NCBI GenBank assembly: GCA_009903905.1
Contig: WYEI01000108.1
Coordinates: 1-9,668, forward strand
Reading direction: 5' to 3'
DNA length: 9,668 nucleotides
Source: Pyrobaculum sp.
Lineage (GTDB): Archaea; Thermoproteota; Thermoprotei; Thermoproteales; Thermoproteaceae
Shown: positions 1 to 5,988 of the stretch, in pieces
Position numbering within the stretch: the stretch's first letter is position 1
Layout: every line of letters begins with the position of its first letter
Position numbers and translations under genes: made by a program
Notes under the pieces: generated by a model
The model's input: only the letters and a program-made list of their open reading frames with translations
Told to the model about the DNA's origin: nothing
Databases searched by the model: none

Positions 1-262
1 GCTTCTCGAGGGGGATCCTCCCGCCTTCAAACACGTCGAGTATATACTCAAGCCGCCTCGCGATGGCGGCTTTCATCTCCACCTCGCTCCTCGTCGTGAC
101 TAGGAAGTCCTCCAGCGCCGCTGGCCTCCTCGACGCTGTCCGCTGACGATTCAACGTGATCTGGATAGAGGAAGTATCCTTGCAACGGCTAGGCTTCCAA
201 ACGACATCAATGCCAGGTGGCAGTGGAGGCAACAATCGAGATGCCGACTTGGGCGCAGACAT
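1..262 (-). CDS. Unrecognised protein, 3' part cut off by the window edge
   Basis: The frame is open from an ATG at 262 to the left edge of the window (87 codons, no stop). It starts 21 bases after the stop of the paREP2b-like gene upstream and is in the same reading frame, so the two are probably co-transcribed. The N-terminus holds a short proline-rich stretch (LLPPLPPG), then a basic region (LNRQRTASRRP), then a charged, helix-like stretch (LEDFLVTTRSEVEMKAAIARRLEY). A TTG at 154 is an alternative start. I see no core promoter close to either start, which fits expression from the upstream gene. Because frame and spacing continue from the upstream gene, it may also be the C-terminal domain of a once longer protein split by a stop codon. 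I do not recognise the family. Confidence 0.55.
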   Translation of the reverse strand, partial: MSAPKSASRLLPPLPPGIDVVWKPSRCKDTSSIQITLNRQRTASRRPAALEDFLVTTRSEVEMKAAIARRLEYILDVFEGGRIPLEK

Positions 263-283
263 GGGGGCTCTGCGAATTCTGCG

Positions 284-1762
284 TTAGCGCCGCCAGCTTC
301 GAGGGAGCAGAAAGGCATTGATTGAAAAGGGGATCCTCTTTAGGAGCTCTTCGGCGATCTCCCTCTGCCTCGGCGTGCCGTTCTTCGCCTTTTCGGCGAG
401 GTACAGCGCTATTGCCCTTCTTATTTCGCCGTCCCTCTCCGCAAGCCTCAAGAGGTCGGCCGTGGCAATGTACACCATGTAGCAAGAATCTGAAGGTACT
501 ACGTTCGGCTTAAGTCCAGCAGACTCAAGCCTCTCGGCTATGGCAAGCGCCCTCCCGACATCGCAGACGTAGCGTCTAGCAATGAGTAAGATGTTTTTGC
601 CTTTCATGAGTTGTAAGGTCATTTTGATGTCAGCTACAGCTATGGTGTCTTTCCTTGGCTTCTCACGCCGTCGTTTGGCAACGTTGCGTTGTAGACCTTG
701 TGCCGTAGGGATCTCGCCGTTGTTTTGCCTATACGCCTCCCTAAGCCTGTCAATACTCCTCTTCCTCGTCTTCAGCTTGTAGGCGGCTCTAAAGCCGTCG
801 TCGGTGGCCAGCTTCACGATGATCCACTTGTGGGCCTTCAGCAGATCCAGCAACATGCCGTATACGCCCGCCGCCTCTCTAAGCTTTACAAATGCCTCCT
901 TGCCAGTGGCGACTATGGCTCTGTCTTTGCTTACAATGTTGCTCAACCTCCAAGGTTCCTTAGCTGCTACAACAATCTTATAATCGCTATGCAACACCTT
1001 TTTCCGATCGACACTACCATCCCCCAACCACGCAGTGAGGAGAGGCGCCCACTCGCCGCGCTTGAGGTGGCTCGCGACAAGGTCTATGGCTTCGTTCTTG
1101 TTCCACCTCTGTCTCCAGCTCTTCGTCTTACTGTACACTTGAATGCTTATCCCCTCACGCGTCAAGTTGACTGAGGCGATGTATATGTGGAGTTTTCCAT
1201 ACCTCACCGCGGCCCAGGCGAACACCTGCCAAGGCTGTGCAGTGCCCATGAAGGGTCGACTCTTTCCATTGCCTTCGTCGCTTGCCCTCCAGCCCAGCTG
1301 AAGCAGTTCAAGCCGCTCGCGCGGAAGCTTCAATATGTTGGGGAAATACGTCGAGGCGCCTACGCCGCGGATTATAATATGTGAAGTGAACCCCTTTCTT
1401 ACGTACATCCACGTCCCGTTTGGCGCGTAAATCTTGTCACCTTCCACTCTATACATGCCCTCGGCGACGGCCTTGTACAGCGCCGTCAGCTTCTCCTTCG
1501 CCTGCACCCACGCCTCAAGCAGGAGCCGCTTCATCGCATCTCTGAAGTCGAGGAGTTGTCTCTTCTCCTCTTCCGATAACGGAAACGTCTTCATGATCTC
1601 CTGCGTTGCGTATTCGACGTACAGCATCCACGCCGGGAAGACCCAGTCCACCGGCCCCCGCAAGACGCCGCGCCTAGAAACCTGCTCAAGCACCTCCTCC
1701 AAGGTCGGCTTCTCAACAGGCCTCAGCGCGAGCTCCAGCCGTTCTTTTATGTTTCTATCCAT
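284..1762 (-). CDS. paREP2b-like protein with a LAGLIDADG-like segment
   Basis: A 492-residue protein. The order is a helical N-terminal region (about 1-100), a central alpha/beta region (about 105-330) and a basic C-terminal part (about 335-492). The central part contains LLTAWLGDGS at 241-250, preceded by strand-like segments such as KLHIYIASVNL. A second acidic segment, KLATDDGF, follows at 317-324. LTAWLGDGS resembles the LAGLIDADG motif of homing endonucleases, in which the motif ends in a catalytic acidic residue; here that would be Asp248. From memory the whole protein resembles paREP2b, a multicopy family of Pyrobaculum of unknown function; I could not verify this. The start is supported by an exact TTCAACATG element 21 bases upstream. 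It diverges from the gene at 2135, with two palindromic repeats between. Nuclease activity is inference only. Confidence 0.75.
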   Translation of the reverse strand: MDRNIKERLELALRPVEKPTLEEVLEQVSRRGVLRGPVDWVFPAWMLYVEYATQEIMKTFPLSEEEKRQLLDFRDAMKRLLLEAWVQAKEKLTALYKAVAEGMYRVEGDKIYAPNGTWMYVRKGFTSHIIIRGVGASTYFPNILKLPRERLELLQLGWRASDEGNGKSRPFMGTAQPWQVFAWAAVRYGKLHIYIASVNLTREGISIQVYSKTKSWRQRWNKNEAIDLVASHLKRGEWAPLLTAWLGDGSVDRKKVLHSDYKIVVAAKEPWRLSNIVSKDRAIVATGKEAFVKLREAAGVYGMLLDLLKAHKWIIVKLATDDGFRAAYKLKTRKRSIDRLREAYRQNNGEIPTAQGLQRNVAKRRREKPRKDTIAVADIKMTLQLMKGKNILLIARRYVCDVGRALAIAERLESAGLKPNVVPSDSCYMVYIATADLLRLAERDGEIRRAIALYLAEKAKNGTPRQREIAEELLKRIPFSINAFLLPRSWRR

Positions 1763-1783
1763 AACGCGTTAAACGCCGAGGCG

Positions 1784-1792
1784 CATGTTGAA
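1784..1792 (-). promoter_or_regulatory. TTCAACATG core promoter of the paREP2b-like gene
   Basis: An exact TTCAACATG on the minus strand, 21 bases before the ATG at 1762. The distance places it where the TATA box of a leaderless archaeal gene would be. No AT-rich box lies at that spacing; a TTTAA further in is too close to the start. Confidence 0.7.
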
Positions 1793-1813
1793 TTGATCTG
1801 CCGCCTGCCCTCT

Positions 1814-1894
1814 CTGCAGGTCTTGACTCACAGGTATTTCCTTACAGGCATAATTAGACCTGTCAGTCTGTACCTGTGAGTGAGAACCTGCAAG
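1814..1894. repeat. R1, nested palindromic repeat with 14-base periodicity
   Basis: Three AGG cores (AGGT at 1818 and 1832, AGGC at 1846) are mirrored by three ACCT cores (1858, 1872, 1886) around a central TAATTA. Each core is exactly 14 bases from the next on its side. The spacers between outer and middle cores also largely pair with each other (CTTGACTC against GAGTGAGA), so the element is one long imperfect palindrome of about 80 bases. Confidence 0.85.
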
Positions 1895-1918
1895 GCTCCC
1901 TATGCGCGTCTGTCCTCT

Positions 1919-1998
1919 CTGCAGGTGTTTGTTCACAGGTCTTTCCTCACAGGTCTAATTAGACCTGTAAGTCCAGACCTGTGAGCAAATACCTGCAG
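1919..1998. repeat. R2, nested palindromic repeat with 14-base periodicity
   Basis: The most regular copy. AGGT cores at 1923, 1937 and 1951 mirror ACCT cores at 1963, 1977 and 1991 around CTAATTAG. The outer ends are CTGCAGGT and ACCTGCAG. The outer spacers GTTTGT and GCAAAT pair with each other when wobble pairs are allowed. It lies 24 bases from R1, and both copies share a pyrimidine-rich left flank (CCTCTCTGCAGG). With R1 it accounts for most of the 1763-2103 interval. Confidence 0.88.
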
Positions 1999-2103
1999 GC
2001 GCCGTGGCCAATCTCCTCGGCGCTGGCCCTGGCACCGCCTGCTACGGCTTCTGCTCACTGCCGCCCCTCCAGTGCGCCTCGCCTTTGCAATGTGAAAGGA
2101 CGA

Positions 2104-2112
2104 TTCAATATT
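2104..2112 (+). promoter_or_regulatory. TTCAATATT core promoter deciding the GTG start at 2135
   Basis: TTCAATATT, preceded by CGA, is a two-mismatch copy of the island element. It lies 22 bases before an in-frame GTG at 2135. The upstream TTG at 2111 overlaps the element itself and is therefore unlikely to be the start. Confidence 0.6.
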
Positions 2113-2134
2113 GCCGAAGCATAGACGTGGCGGC

Positions 2135-2797
2135 GTGAGGAGGAAGAGAATAAACTGGCGCACAGTCGGCAGAAACGTCGAGCTTGTTTACAAAGGCGTG
2201 GTGAAAGAAGATGTGTTGCACCGCATAACAAGCATAGACAAGGCGCTTCCCAAGGACGTAGTGGCGGTGATCTTGAAACATCTCTTCGAGAAGTATGGCT
2301 GCTACGTAGACTGGTTGCACAAGAAGTACATCCTCTGCGACAAGCCCCTCGGCGTGAGGTGCAAACAGAGGGGCAGGCTGTACTGGTGCACGGTGGAGGA
2401 GCCGTACTTCTTCTCCGACCGCCCGCTCCCCGGTTGCTTCAAGCTCAGCAACGGCTACCTCTGCGTTAAGAAAGACGTCGATGTGGCGCTTAAGCGGTTC
2501 GAAGAGGGAGACTGCGATGCCGCTCTCGCAGCCATGCCCGGCCTGAGGGCCGAGGCGGGAGAGTGGATGTTATACGTCTCCGACGGAGAGGTCTACGAGT
2601 GCGACAAAACAGTGAGCATCTACCGCATAAAGCAGGAGTGCCGTCCAGCAGAGAGGTGCGGCAGGCTGTGGAAGATATCAAAAGACGCCGCCATTGCTTA
2701 CGAAGCTGTAGGCGGCAGGACGTACGTGGCGTGGCAAAAGCCTGCGACAGAACTGCTGCGCAACATCTACACGCCTCTGCAGAACGACGCAGACTAG
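2135..2797 (+). CDS. Cysteine-rich protein of unknown function
   Basis: I do not recognise this 220-residue protein. It opens with a basic stretch (MRRKRINWR), followed by a likely alpha-helical part to about residue 50. A cysteine-rich, strand-rich middle and end follow, with ten cysteines at about 56, 68, 76, 85, 101, 110, 127, 156, 169 and 175. They do not form an obvious paired-CxxC zinc ribbon. There is no signal peptide or membrane segment. Pyrobaculum species are known for disulfides in cytosolic proteins, which could explain the cysteines; a metal site is the alternative. The GTG start is chosen for its 22-base spacing from the promoter element; TTG 2111 would add eight residues. Its stop overlaps the stop of the minus-strand regulator at 2794-3060 by the bases CTAG. 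Confidence 0.75.
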   Translation: MRRKRINWRTVGRNVELVYKGVVKEDVLHRITSIDKALPKDVVAVILKHLFEKYGCYVDWLHKKYILCDKPLGVRCKQRGRLYWCTVEEPYFFSDRPLPGCFKLSNGYLCVKKDVDVALKRFEEGDCDAALAAMPGLRAEAGEWMLYVSDGEVYECDKTVSIYRIKQECRPAERCGRLWKISKDAAIAYEAVGGRTYVAWQKPATELLRNIYTPLQNDAD

Positions 2798-3060
2798 CCC
2801 CTTGCCCGCAGGACCGAAACCCAGACGTTGTTCTGCAGAGGCGGATGGGCCGGAGGCTGGCTTGGCGTCTGCGGCGTCGGCGGCGCGGCCTCCCTCTTGG
2901 GCTGGACGAGGCGCGCATAGATGACGTAAAGCCTGAGGGCCTCCTCCACAAACCCGCTGAGCGACGTACCCCTCGCCTTAGCCAGCTCCGCCGCCTCCGC
3001 CAAAAGCTCGGCGTCGAGATAGAGGCAAACCGTCTTCTTCCTACCCACGACTCCGATCAC
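2794..3060 (-). CDS. Ribbon-helix-helix (CopG/Arc type) DNA-binding protein
   Basis: An 88-residue protein. Residues about 7-17 (RKKTVCLYLDA) form the DNA-contacting strand of a ribbon-helix-helix fold. A first helix (ELLAEAAELAKARG), the turn and second-helix start TSLSGFVEEALRLYV follow, as in CopG-type regulators. Such proteins bind DNA as dimers, often to short palindromes. The C-terminal third is a proline-rich tail (TPQTPSQPPAHPP), presumably disordered. The GTG start at 3060 sits 20 bases after a normal TATA-like box, so this regulator does not use the promoter element of its neighbours. No toxin gene lies next to it. It is a candidate regulator of the island or binder of its palindromic repeats; both are guesses. 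The fold call is solid, the target unknown. Confidence 0.85.
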   Translation of the reverse strand: MIGVVGRKKTVCLYLDAELLAEAAELAKARGTSLSGFVEEALRLYVIYARLVQPKREAAPPTPQTPSQPPAHPPLQNNVWVSVLRARG

Positions 3061-3080
3061 AATGTAGTCTAAGACGAATC

Positions 3081-3087
3081 AAATATA
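3081..3087 (-). promoter_or_regulatory. TATA-type promoter of the ribbon-helix-helix gene
   Basis: TATATTT on the minus strand, 20 bases before the GTG at 3060, with the purine-rich GAAAGG just upstream where the TFB recognition element would be. It is a conventional archaeal core promoter for a leaderless gene. Confidence 0.7.
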
Positions 3088-3110
3088 CCTTTCAACATCT
3101 AAACTTCTTA

Positions 3111-3122
3111 AGAGAAAAAAGG
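3111..3122 (-). terminator. T-run terminator of the 3128-4054 gene
   Basis: Read on the minus strand this is CCTTTTTTCTCT, starting six bases after the stop codon. It would end transcription just before the TATA box of the next minus-strand gene. Confidence 0.55.
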
Positions 3123-3127
3123 AGTGT

Positions 3128-4054
3128 TTAGAGCACCCTCACGTACTCCCTCACCGCCGCAGTGGCGAACGCCAATAGCCCCTTTGGTCTATACACCTCT
3201 CTTGTCTTGTCTTCGTATACTTCATATCGCTTAAATTCCAGCTCTAGCTTGACCTCCCTCACCACGCCGTTTTGGGCACAGTACACCTTCGACGAGGTGA
3301 GCAAAATACACGCCTCCGACCCGTCCCTAGCCACATACACCTCCACCGCGTAGGGGTGGAGGATGCTCATCGGCCTCTGCCGCACCGCGTCGGCCATCCA
3401 CGGATATCTGCGCATAACCTTGGCAATTTCGATCAGCCTCTCCCTAAGGTCCAGCCACTTCCTAACCCAATCAACGCCGAAGGCCTGTAACTCCGGCCAC
3501 TCCCGCAGAAGCTCCTCAGCCGGGTCGGGCGGAGGCGGCGGGGGCGGCTCGCTCCTCCTCTCCAGCTCTCTCTTGTAGTCCTCTAGAATCTGTTTGGCGC
3601 ATTCCTCTGCCGTGCGGCAGCGGAGCTGGTCTAGCTCTATGCCGTTTACGACGGGGCCGCAGTAGAAGTATGTCTCGTAACGGAACATGCCCACCTTCTC
3701 CTCTACGCGTTTGTACCACACGCCGACGTCGTACTTCTCAGCCAGCTCCCAAAGGGCGTCCGCCACCTGTTGCCTAATACAGCCACCCGCCTCCTCATCC
3801 CTCTTTCTCCATTTCTCCTTTGCTCCCCACCTCCTCCTATCTCTCGAATGCACCCACACCCTATACCTTACGCATATGCCCCTTTTGCACCCTTCGGCAG
3901 TCAGCATCCCCTCGTAGAGACAGCCGTCGCTTGTGCACCACTCCCTCGGAGGCGGCTCGTACTCCACATACTGAAGGATACCCAGCCTCTGCGGAAGCTC
4001 AAAGACGGCGGCTGTGGTCCTAATCCTTCTGACAGTCTCCGTTATACCATCCAT
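3128..4054 (-). CDS. Cysteine-rich protein with a polyproline linker, unknown function
   Basis: I do not recognise this 308-residue protein. The N-terminal half (1-165) has eight cysteines (about 40, 45, 56, 61, 92, 132, 146, 152), a very basic patch (HSRDRRRWGAKEKWRKR, about 69-85) and two helical segments. A run of seven prolines at about 170-176 separates it from the rest. A helical stretch (about 178-225) follows, then a strand-rich end with two further cysteines (249, 259). There is no signal peptide or membrane segment. Like the protein at 2135-2797 it looks like a cytosolic, possibly disulfide-bonded protein, but I see no clear homology between them. The ATG is supported by an exact TTCAACATG 21 bases upstream. 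It diverges from the gene at 4293 with repeat R3 between. Confidence 0.8.
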   Translation of the reverse strand: MDGITETVRRIRTTAAVFELPQRLGILQYVEYEPPPREWCTSDGCLYEGMLTAEGCKRGICVRYRVWVHSRDRRRWGAKEKWRKRDEEAGGCIRQQVADALWELAEKYDVGVWYKRVEEKVGMFRYETYFYCGPVVNGIELDQLRCRTAEECAKQILEDYKRELERRSEPPPPPPPDPAEELLREWPELQAFGVDWVRKWLDLRERLIEIAKVMRRYPWMADAVRQRPMSILHPYAVEVYVARDGSEACILLTSSKVYCAQNGVVREVKLELEFKRYEVYEDKTREVYRPKGLLAFATAAVREYVRVL

Positions 4055-4075
4055 GAAATATTAAATGCCAAAGCA

Positions 4076-4084
4076 CATGTTGAA
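4076..4084 (-). promoter_or_regulatory. TTCAACATG core promoter of the 3128-4054 gene
   Basis: An exact copy on the minus strand, preceded by CGG, 21 bases before the ATG at 4054. An AT-rich ATTTAATATTT lies between element and start but is too close to the start to be a TATA box for it. Confidence 0.7.
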
Positions 4085-4109
4085 CCGAACCACGACACCA
4101 CCCTCCCCC

Positions 4110-4190
4110 CTACAGGTACTTCCTTACAGGACTTGACTCACAGGGATAATTATACCTGTAAGTCTGTACCTGCAAGGATGTACCTGCAAA
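4110..4190. repeat. R3, nested palindromic repeat with 14-base periodicity
   Basis: Cores AGGT 4114, AGGA 4128 and AGGG 4142 mirror ACCT at 4154, 4168 and 4182 around a central TAATTAT. The 14-base spacing is exact on both sides. Some core and spacer bases differ from R1 and R2 while the spacing is kept. It lies between two divergent genes. Confidence 0.85.
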
Positions 4191-4261
4191 CGTAGCTACC
4201 TCATTTCTAAGCCTCCTAGCCGCAGACACTTCCAGATCCACCGCCGTCTTTTCCTCATTAA

Positions 4262-4270
4262 TTCAACTAA
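4262..4270 (+). promoter_or_regulatory. TTCAACTAA core promoter of the 4293-4670 gene
   Basis: TTCAACTAA, 22 bases before the ATG at 4293, matches the first six bases of the island element. A TATAGT closer to the start (about 4281) is only 7 bases from the ATG and too near to serve as its TATA box. Confidence 0.55.
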
Positions 4271-4292
4271 GGCGTTTGGATATAGTAAAAAC

Positions 4293-4670
4293 ATGGGATT
4301 GTGGTTAGAAGTTAAGGAGAAAGTAATGTGCCAGGATAGCGAGTGTCTAGCGCGCGCTGTCCTCGAGACGGCATTAGAAAAAATAGGTAAGATAAACACC
4401 CAGACGGAGAAATTGATTGAAGAGCATGTAGAAAGGCTTGGAAAGCTGATCTCTGATAGGAGGTACGATGATCCCTACACGTTTACGATGGGACATCTAA
4501 AGATCAGTGTTTACGACATAAAATTCGACGTCATCGAATGCCATCTAGAGGGATGTGAAGGGTATGCAGTTGCGTCGATCCAATTAGAAGGCAACATCGA
4601 TACGATGAGAGAAATCGCAAAGGCGATAATAAGAAACATGGGAATTGACAAATACGTAAAGTGTGAATGA
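4293..4670 (+). CDS. Small protein of unknown function
   Basis: I do not recognise this 125-residue acidic protein. Residues about 15-55 are predicted helical (ECLARAVLETALEKIGK, then EKLIEEHVERLGKLI). Strands follow (HLKISVYDIKFDVIECH and YAVASIQLEG), and a C-terminal helix (TMREIAKAIIRNMG). Cysteines occur as two C-x4-C pairs, at 13/18 and 83/88, plus Cys124. The gene is richer in A and T than the TFB and PH-domain genes of the window. The start follows the promoter element by 22 bases, and no ribosome binding site is visible. It ends at a two-way terminator shared with the convergent gene at 4701-5204. Confidence 0.7.
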   Translation: MGLWLEVKEKVMCQDSECLARAVLETALEKIGKINTQTEKLIEEHVERLGKLISDRRYDDPYTFTMGHLKISVYDIKFDVIECHLEGCEGYAVASIQLEGNIDTMREIAKAIIRNMGIDKYVKCE

Positions 4671-4700
4671 CCCCCCTTTTTCTAAGGATTGAAAAAAGGG
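4671..4700. terminator. Bidirectional terminator between convergent genes
   Basis: CCCTTTTTC (4674-4682) and GAAAAAAGGG (4691-4700) form an inverted repeat with an 8-base loop. It gives a C-run/T-run on each strand directly after both stop codons. Confidence 0.7.
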
Positions 4701-5204
4701 TTATGAACTTGGGTATACCTCATACGCTACCGCCTCTTTTATAATCTCTCTGAGGACAATCCATTTGTCATATGTCCTTGCGTAGTTGCTGAGCCTCTCT
4801 AGAGCTTTGCCGATTGTTTCTGGCTCCTTGTCATCGAGTTGCCAATCTATCTTTTTTATGAAGAAACGACCTTCGGTATCGTAGTCCCATTTCACGCTGA
4901 ATAGGTAATTGCCGCTACGCACACAGAACACGTCTCCTCTGGCGATGTGCACTATCCTCAGCCGCGGAGACTCAAACAGGCGAACGACCTCTTCGAAGCT
5001 TCTCACGAGGAGCAGTTCGGATTTAATGCCGTATCTGAACGATATTATGAACCGCAAATCTTCAAGGCTAGACGCATATCCGCTGTCTGTATATACGTTG
5101 GTCTCCGGATCGAACTCATACAGCATGTAACCATTGCCTATCTTCACGGCGCGCTCACATGGTAGCCACCGTGGTATATCCGTAACAATGTAGTACATTT
5201 CCAT
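4701..5204 (-). CDS. Protein of unknown function
   Basis: I do not recognise this 167-residue protein. It reads as a mixed alpha/beta soluble protein with several beta-hairpin-like segments (GNGYMLYEFDPE; DVFCVRSGNYLFSVKWDYD), an acidic segment (DWQLDDKEPE, 120-129) and a C-terminal helical half (IGKALERLSNYARTYDKWIVLREIIKEAV). Only two cysteines (16, 94) occur, unlike its cysteine-rich neighbours. The ATG at 5204 lies 22 bases after a variant promoter element (TTCAATAAA); a second ATG two codons later is less well placed. It is divergent from the PH-domain membrane gene and convergent with the gene at 4293-4670. Confidence 0.7.
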   Translation of the reverse strand: MEMYYIVTDIPRWLPCERAVKIGNGYMLYEFDPETNVYTDSGYASSLEDLRFIISFRYGIKSELLLVRSFEEVVRLFESPRLRIVHIARGDVFCVRSGNYLFSVKWDYDTEGRFFIKKIDWQLDDKEPETIGKALERLSNYARTYDKWIVLREIIKEAVAYEVYPSS

Positions 5205-5226
5205 GAGGAACTGCGGCGTCTAGGGT

Positions 5227-5235
5227 TTTATTGAA
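5227..5235 (-). promoter_or_regulatory. TTCAATAAA core promoter of the 4701-5204 gene
   Basis: Minus-strand TTCAATAAA, 22 bases before the ATG at 5204. It is the most TATA-like member of the set and might also function as an ordinary weak TATA box. Confidence 0.5.
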
Positions 5236-5270
5236 CTCCTACCGTCTCTCTTTTCAGCCCAGAGGGTCGG

Positions 5271-5279
5271 TTCATTATG
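5271..5279 (+). promoter_or_regulatory. TTCATTATG core promoter deciding the ATG start at 5301
   Basis: TTCATTATG preceded by CGG, 21 bases before the ATG at 5301. The longer reading frame's ATG at 5277 is the last three bases of the element itself, so translation from there would need a transcript starting upstream of the promoter. Confidence 0.6.
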
Positions 5280-5300
5280 TCTTTTGCCACACGCCGGCCT

Positions 5301-5852
5301 ATGCAGGAGGCCGTCTACTGGCGGGGGCGGATGAGCTGGCGGGCCAACACAGGCTACGTAGCTCTAGCGGCTGTCCTTCTCGCATCGGCGCTGGCCGGAA
5401 AGCACCTACTCCTCGGCGCCGTCTTGCTGGCCTCAGCCGGGTTTGTGATGCTCTACGCCTACCTGCGTGTCTTAGCCACGGAGTACATCATCACATCTAC
5501 ATACATCTACGCACGCTACGGCGTAGTCGCCAGAGACATAACGCAGGCCCGGCCAGAAGCCGTGGCCGCCGTCAACGTGAAGCAAGGAATTTTAGGCAGG
5601 TTGTTGGGATACGGCGACATCATGTTCATGACCCCCGGCGAAGGCCGCGGCTTTATCATATTCAGAGGGGTCAAAAACCCGGTGAAGCTCAAGACGACGT
5701 TTTTCGACCTGCTGAGGAAAATAAAAGAGAAGAACCGCCTTGCGGAGCTCCTCCGGGAGTTAGAAAAAGAGTGCGACTTCGGGCGGCTTCCGGAGGAGAG
5801 GTGTGTATCCTTACGGCAGAAGTATGAAGAAGAACTGAAGAAGCTGGAGTAG
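5301..5852 (+). CDS. PH-domain (bPH2/YdbS-like) membrane protein with SHOCT-like C-terminus
   Basis: A 183-residue membrane protein. Two adjacent hydrophobic segments (about 18-33 and 35-56) form a transmembrane hairpin. They are followed by the bacterial PH domain signature: EYIITSTYIYARYGVVARD (61-79), VAAVNVKQGILGRLLGYGDIM (88-108), and a strand pair ending in GVKNPVKL (123-130). This is the pattern of bPH2 proteins (YdbS/YdbT family), found in many archaea; their precise function is unsettled. After a basic helix (LLRKIKEKNR) comes a short helical hairpin (LLRELEKECDFGRLPEERCVSLRQKYEEEL) that looks like a SHOCT oligomerisation domain, often attached to such proteins. The PH and tail domains should face the cytoplasm. 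The start at 5301 is chosen by promoter spacing; ATG 5277 would add eight residues. No T-run is visible after the stop. Confidence 0.85.
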   Translation: MQEAVYWRGRMSWRANTGYVALAAVLLASALAGKHLLLGAVLLASAGFVMLYAYLRVLATEYIITSTYIYARYGVVARDITQARPEAVAAVNVKQGILGRLLGYGDIMFMTPGEGRGFIIFRGVKNPVKLKTTFFDLLRKIKEKNRLAELLRELEKECDFGRLPEERCVSLRQKYEEELKKLE

Positions 5853-5958
5853 CAAGACGTGCATGCCAAAAGGCACCGCCGACGTCGACGGGCCCCTCTC
5901 CGTCTAGCACACACCTCCCGCCTTCCACGAGCCTTCATCTAAGCCGCCTATCAAACGG

Positions 5959-5967
5959 TTCAACATG
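5959..5967 (+). promoter_or_regulatory. TTCAACATG core promoter of the 5989-6468 gene
   Basis: An exact copy preceded by CGG, 21 bases before the ATG at 5989. The intervening bases are mixed and contain no AT-rich box. Confidence 0.7.
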
Positions 5968-5988
5968 CTATGAAGCACAACACACATC

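Noticed and set aside
150..287. Plus-strand ATTCAACGTG followed 21 bases later by TTG at 180, opening a 35-codon frame
   Set aside because: The frame is short, low in complexity and lies antisense to a better-looking minus-strand frame. Probably a chance match, although the spacing is right.
698..1174. Long plus-strand frame opposite the paREP2b-like gene
   Set aside because: Antisense shadow without promoter, and the minus-strand protein has clear domain-like organisation.
1329..1337. TTCAATATG on the plus strand inside the paREP2b-like gene
   Set aside because: No start codon follows at the right distance and the region is antisense to a well-supported gene.
2490..2951. Long arginine-rich minus-strand frame opposite the cysteine-rich gene
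   Set aside because: Its composition is that of a shadow frame of GC-rich coding DNA; it has no promoter element and overlaps two better genes.
2794..3060. Toxin-antitoxin pair around the ribbon-helix-helix gene
   Set aside because: No small toxin-like gene is adjacent on the same strand; the neighbours are a convergent cysteine-rich gene and a large upstream gene with a terminator between.
3091..3099. Plus-strand TTCAACATC in the 3061-3127 intergenic stretch
   Set aside because: No start codon opens a credible gene at 21-23 bases; a GTG at 3124 leads into the antisense of the 3128-4054 gene.
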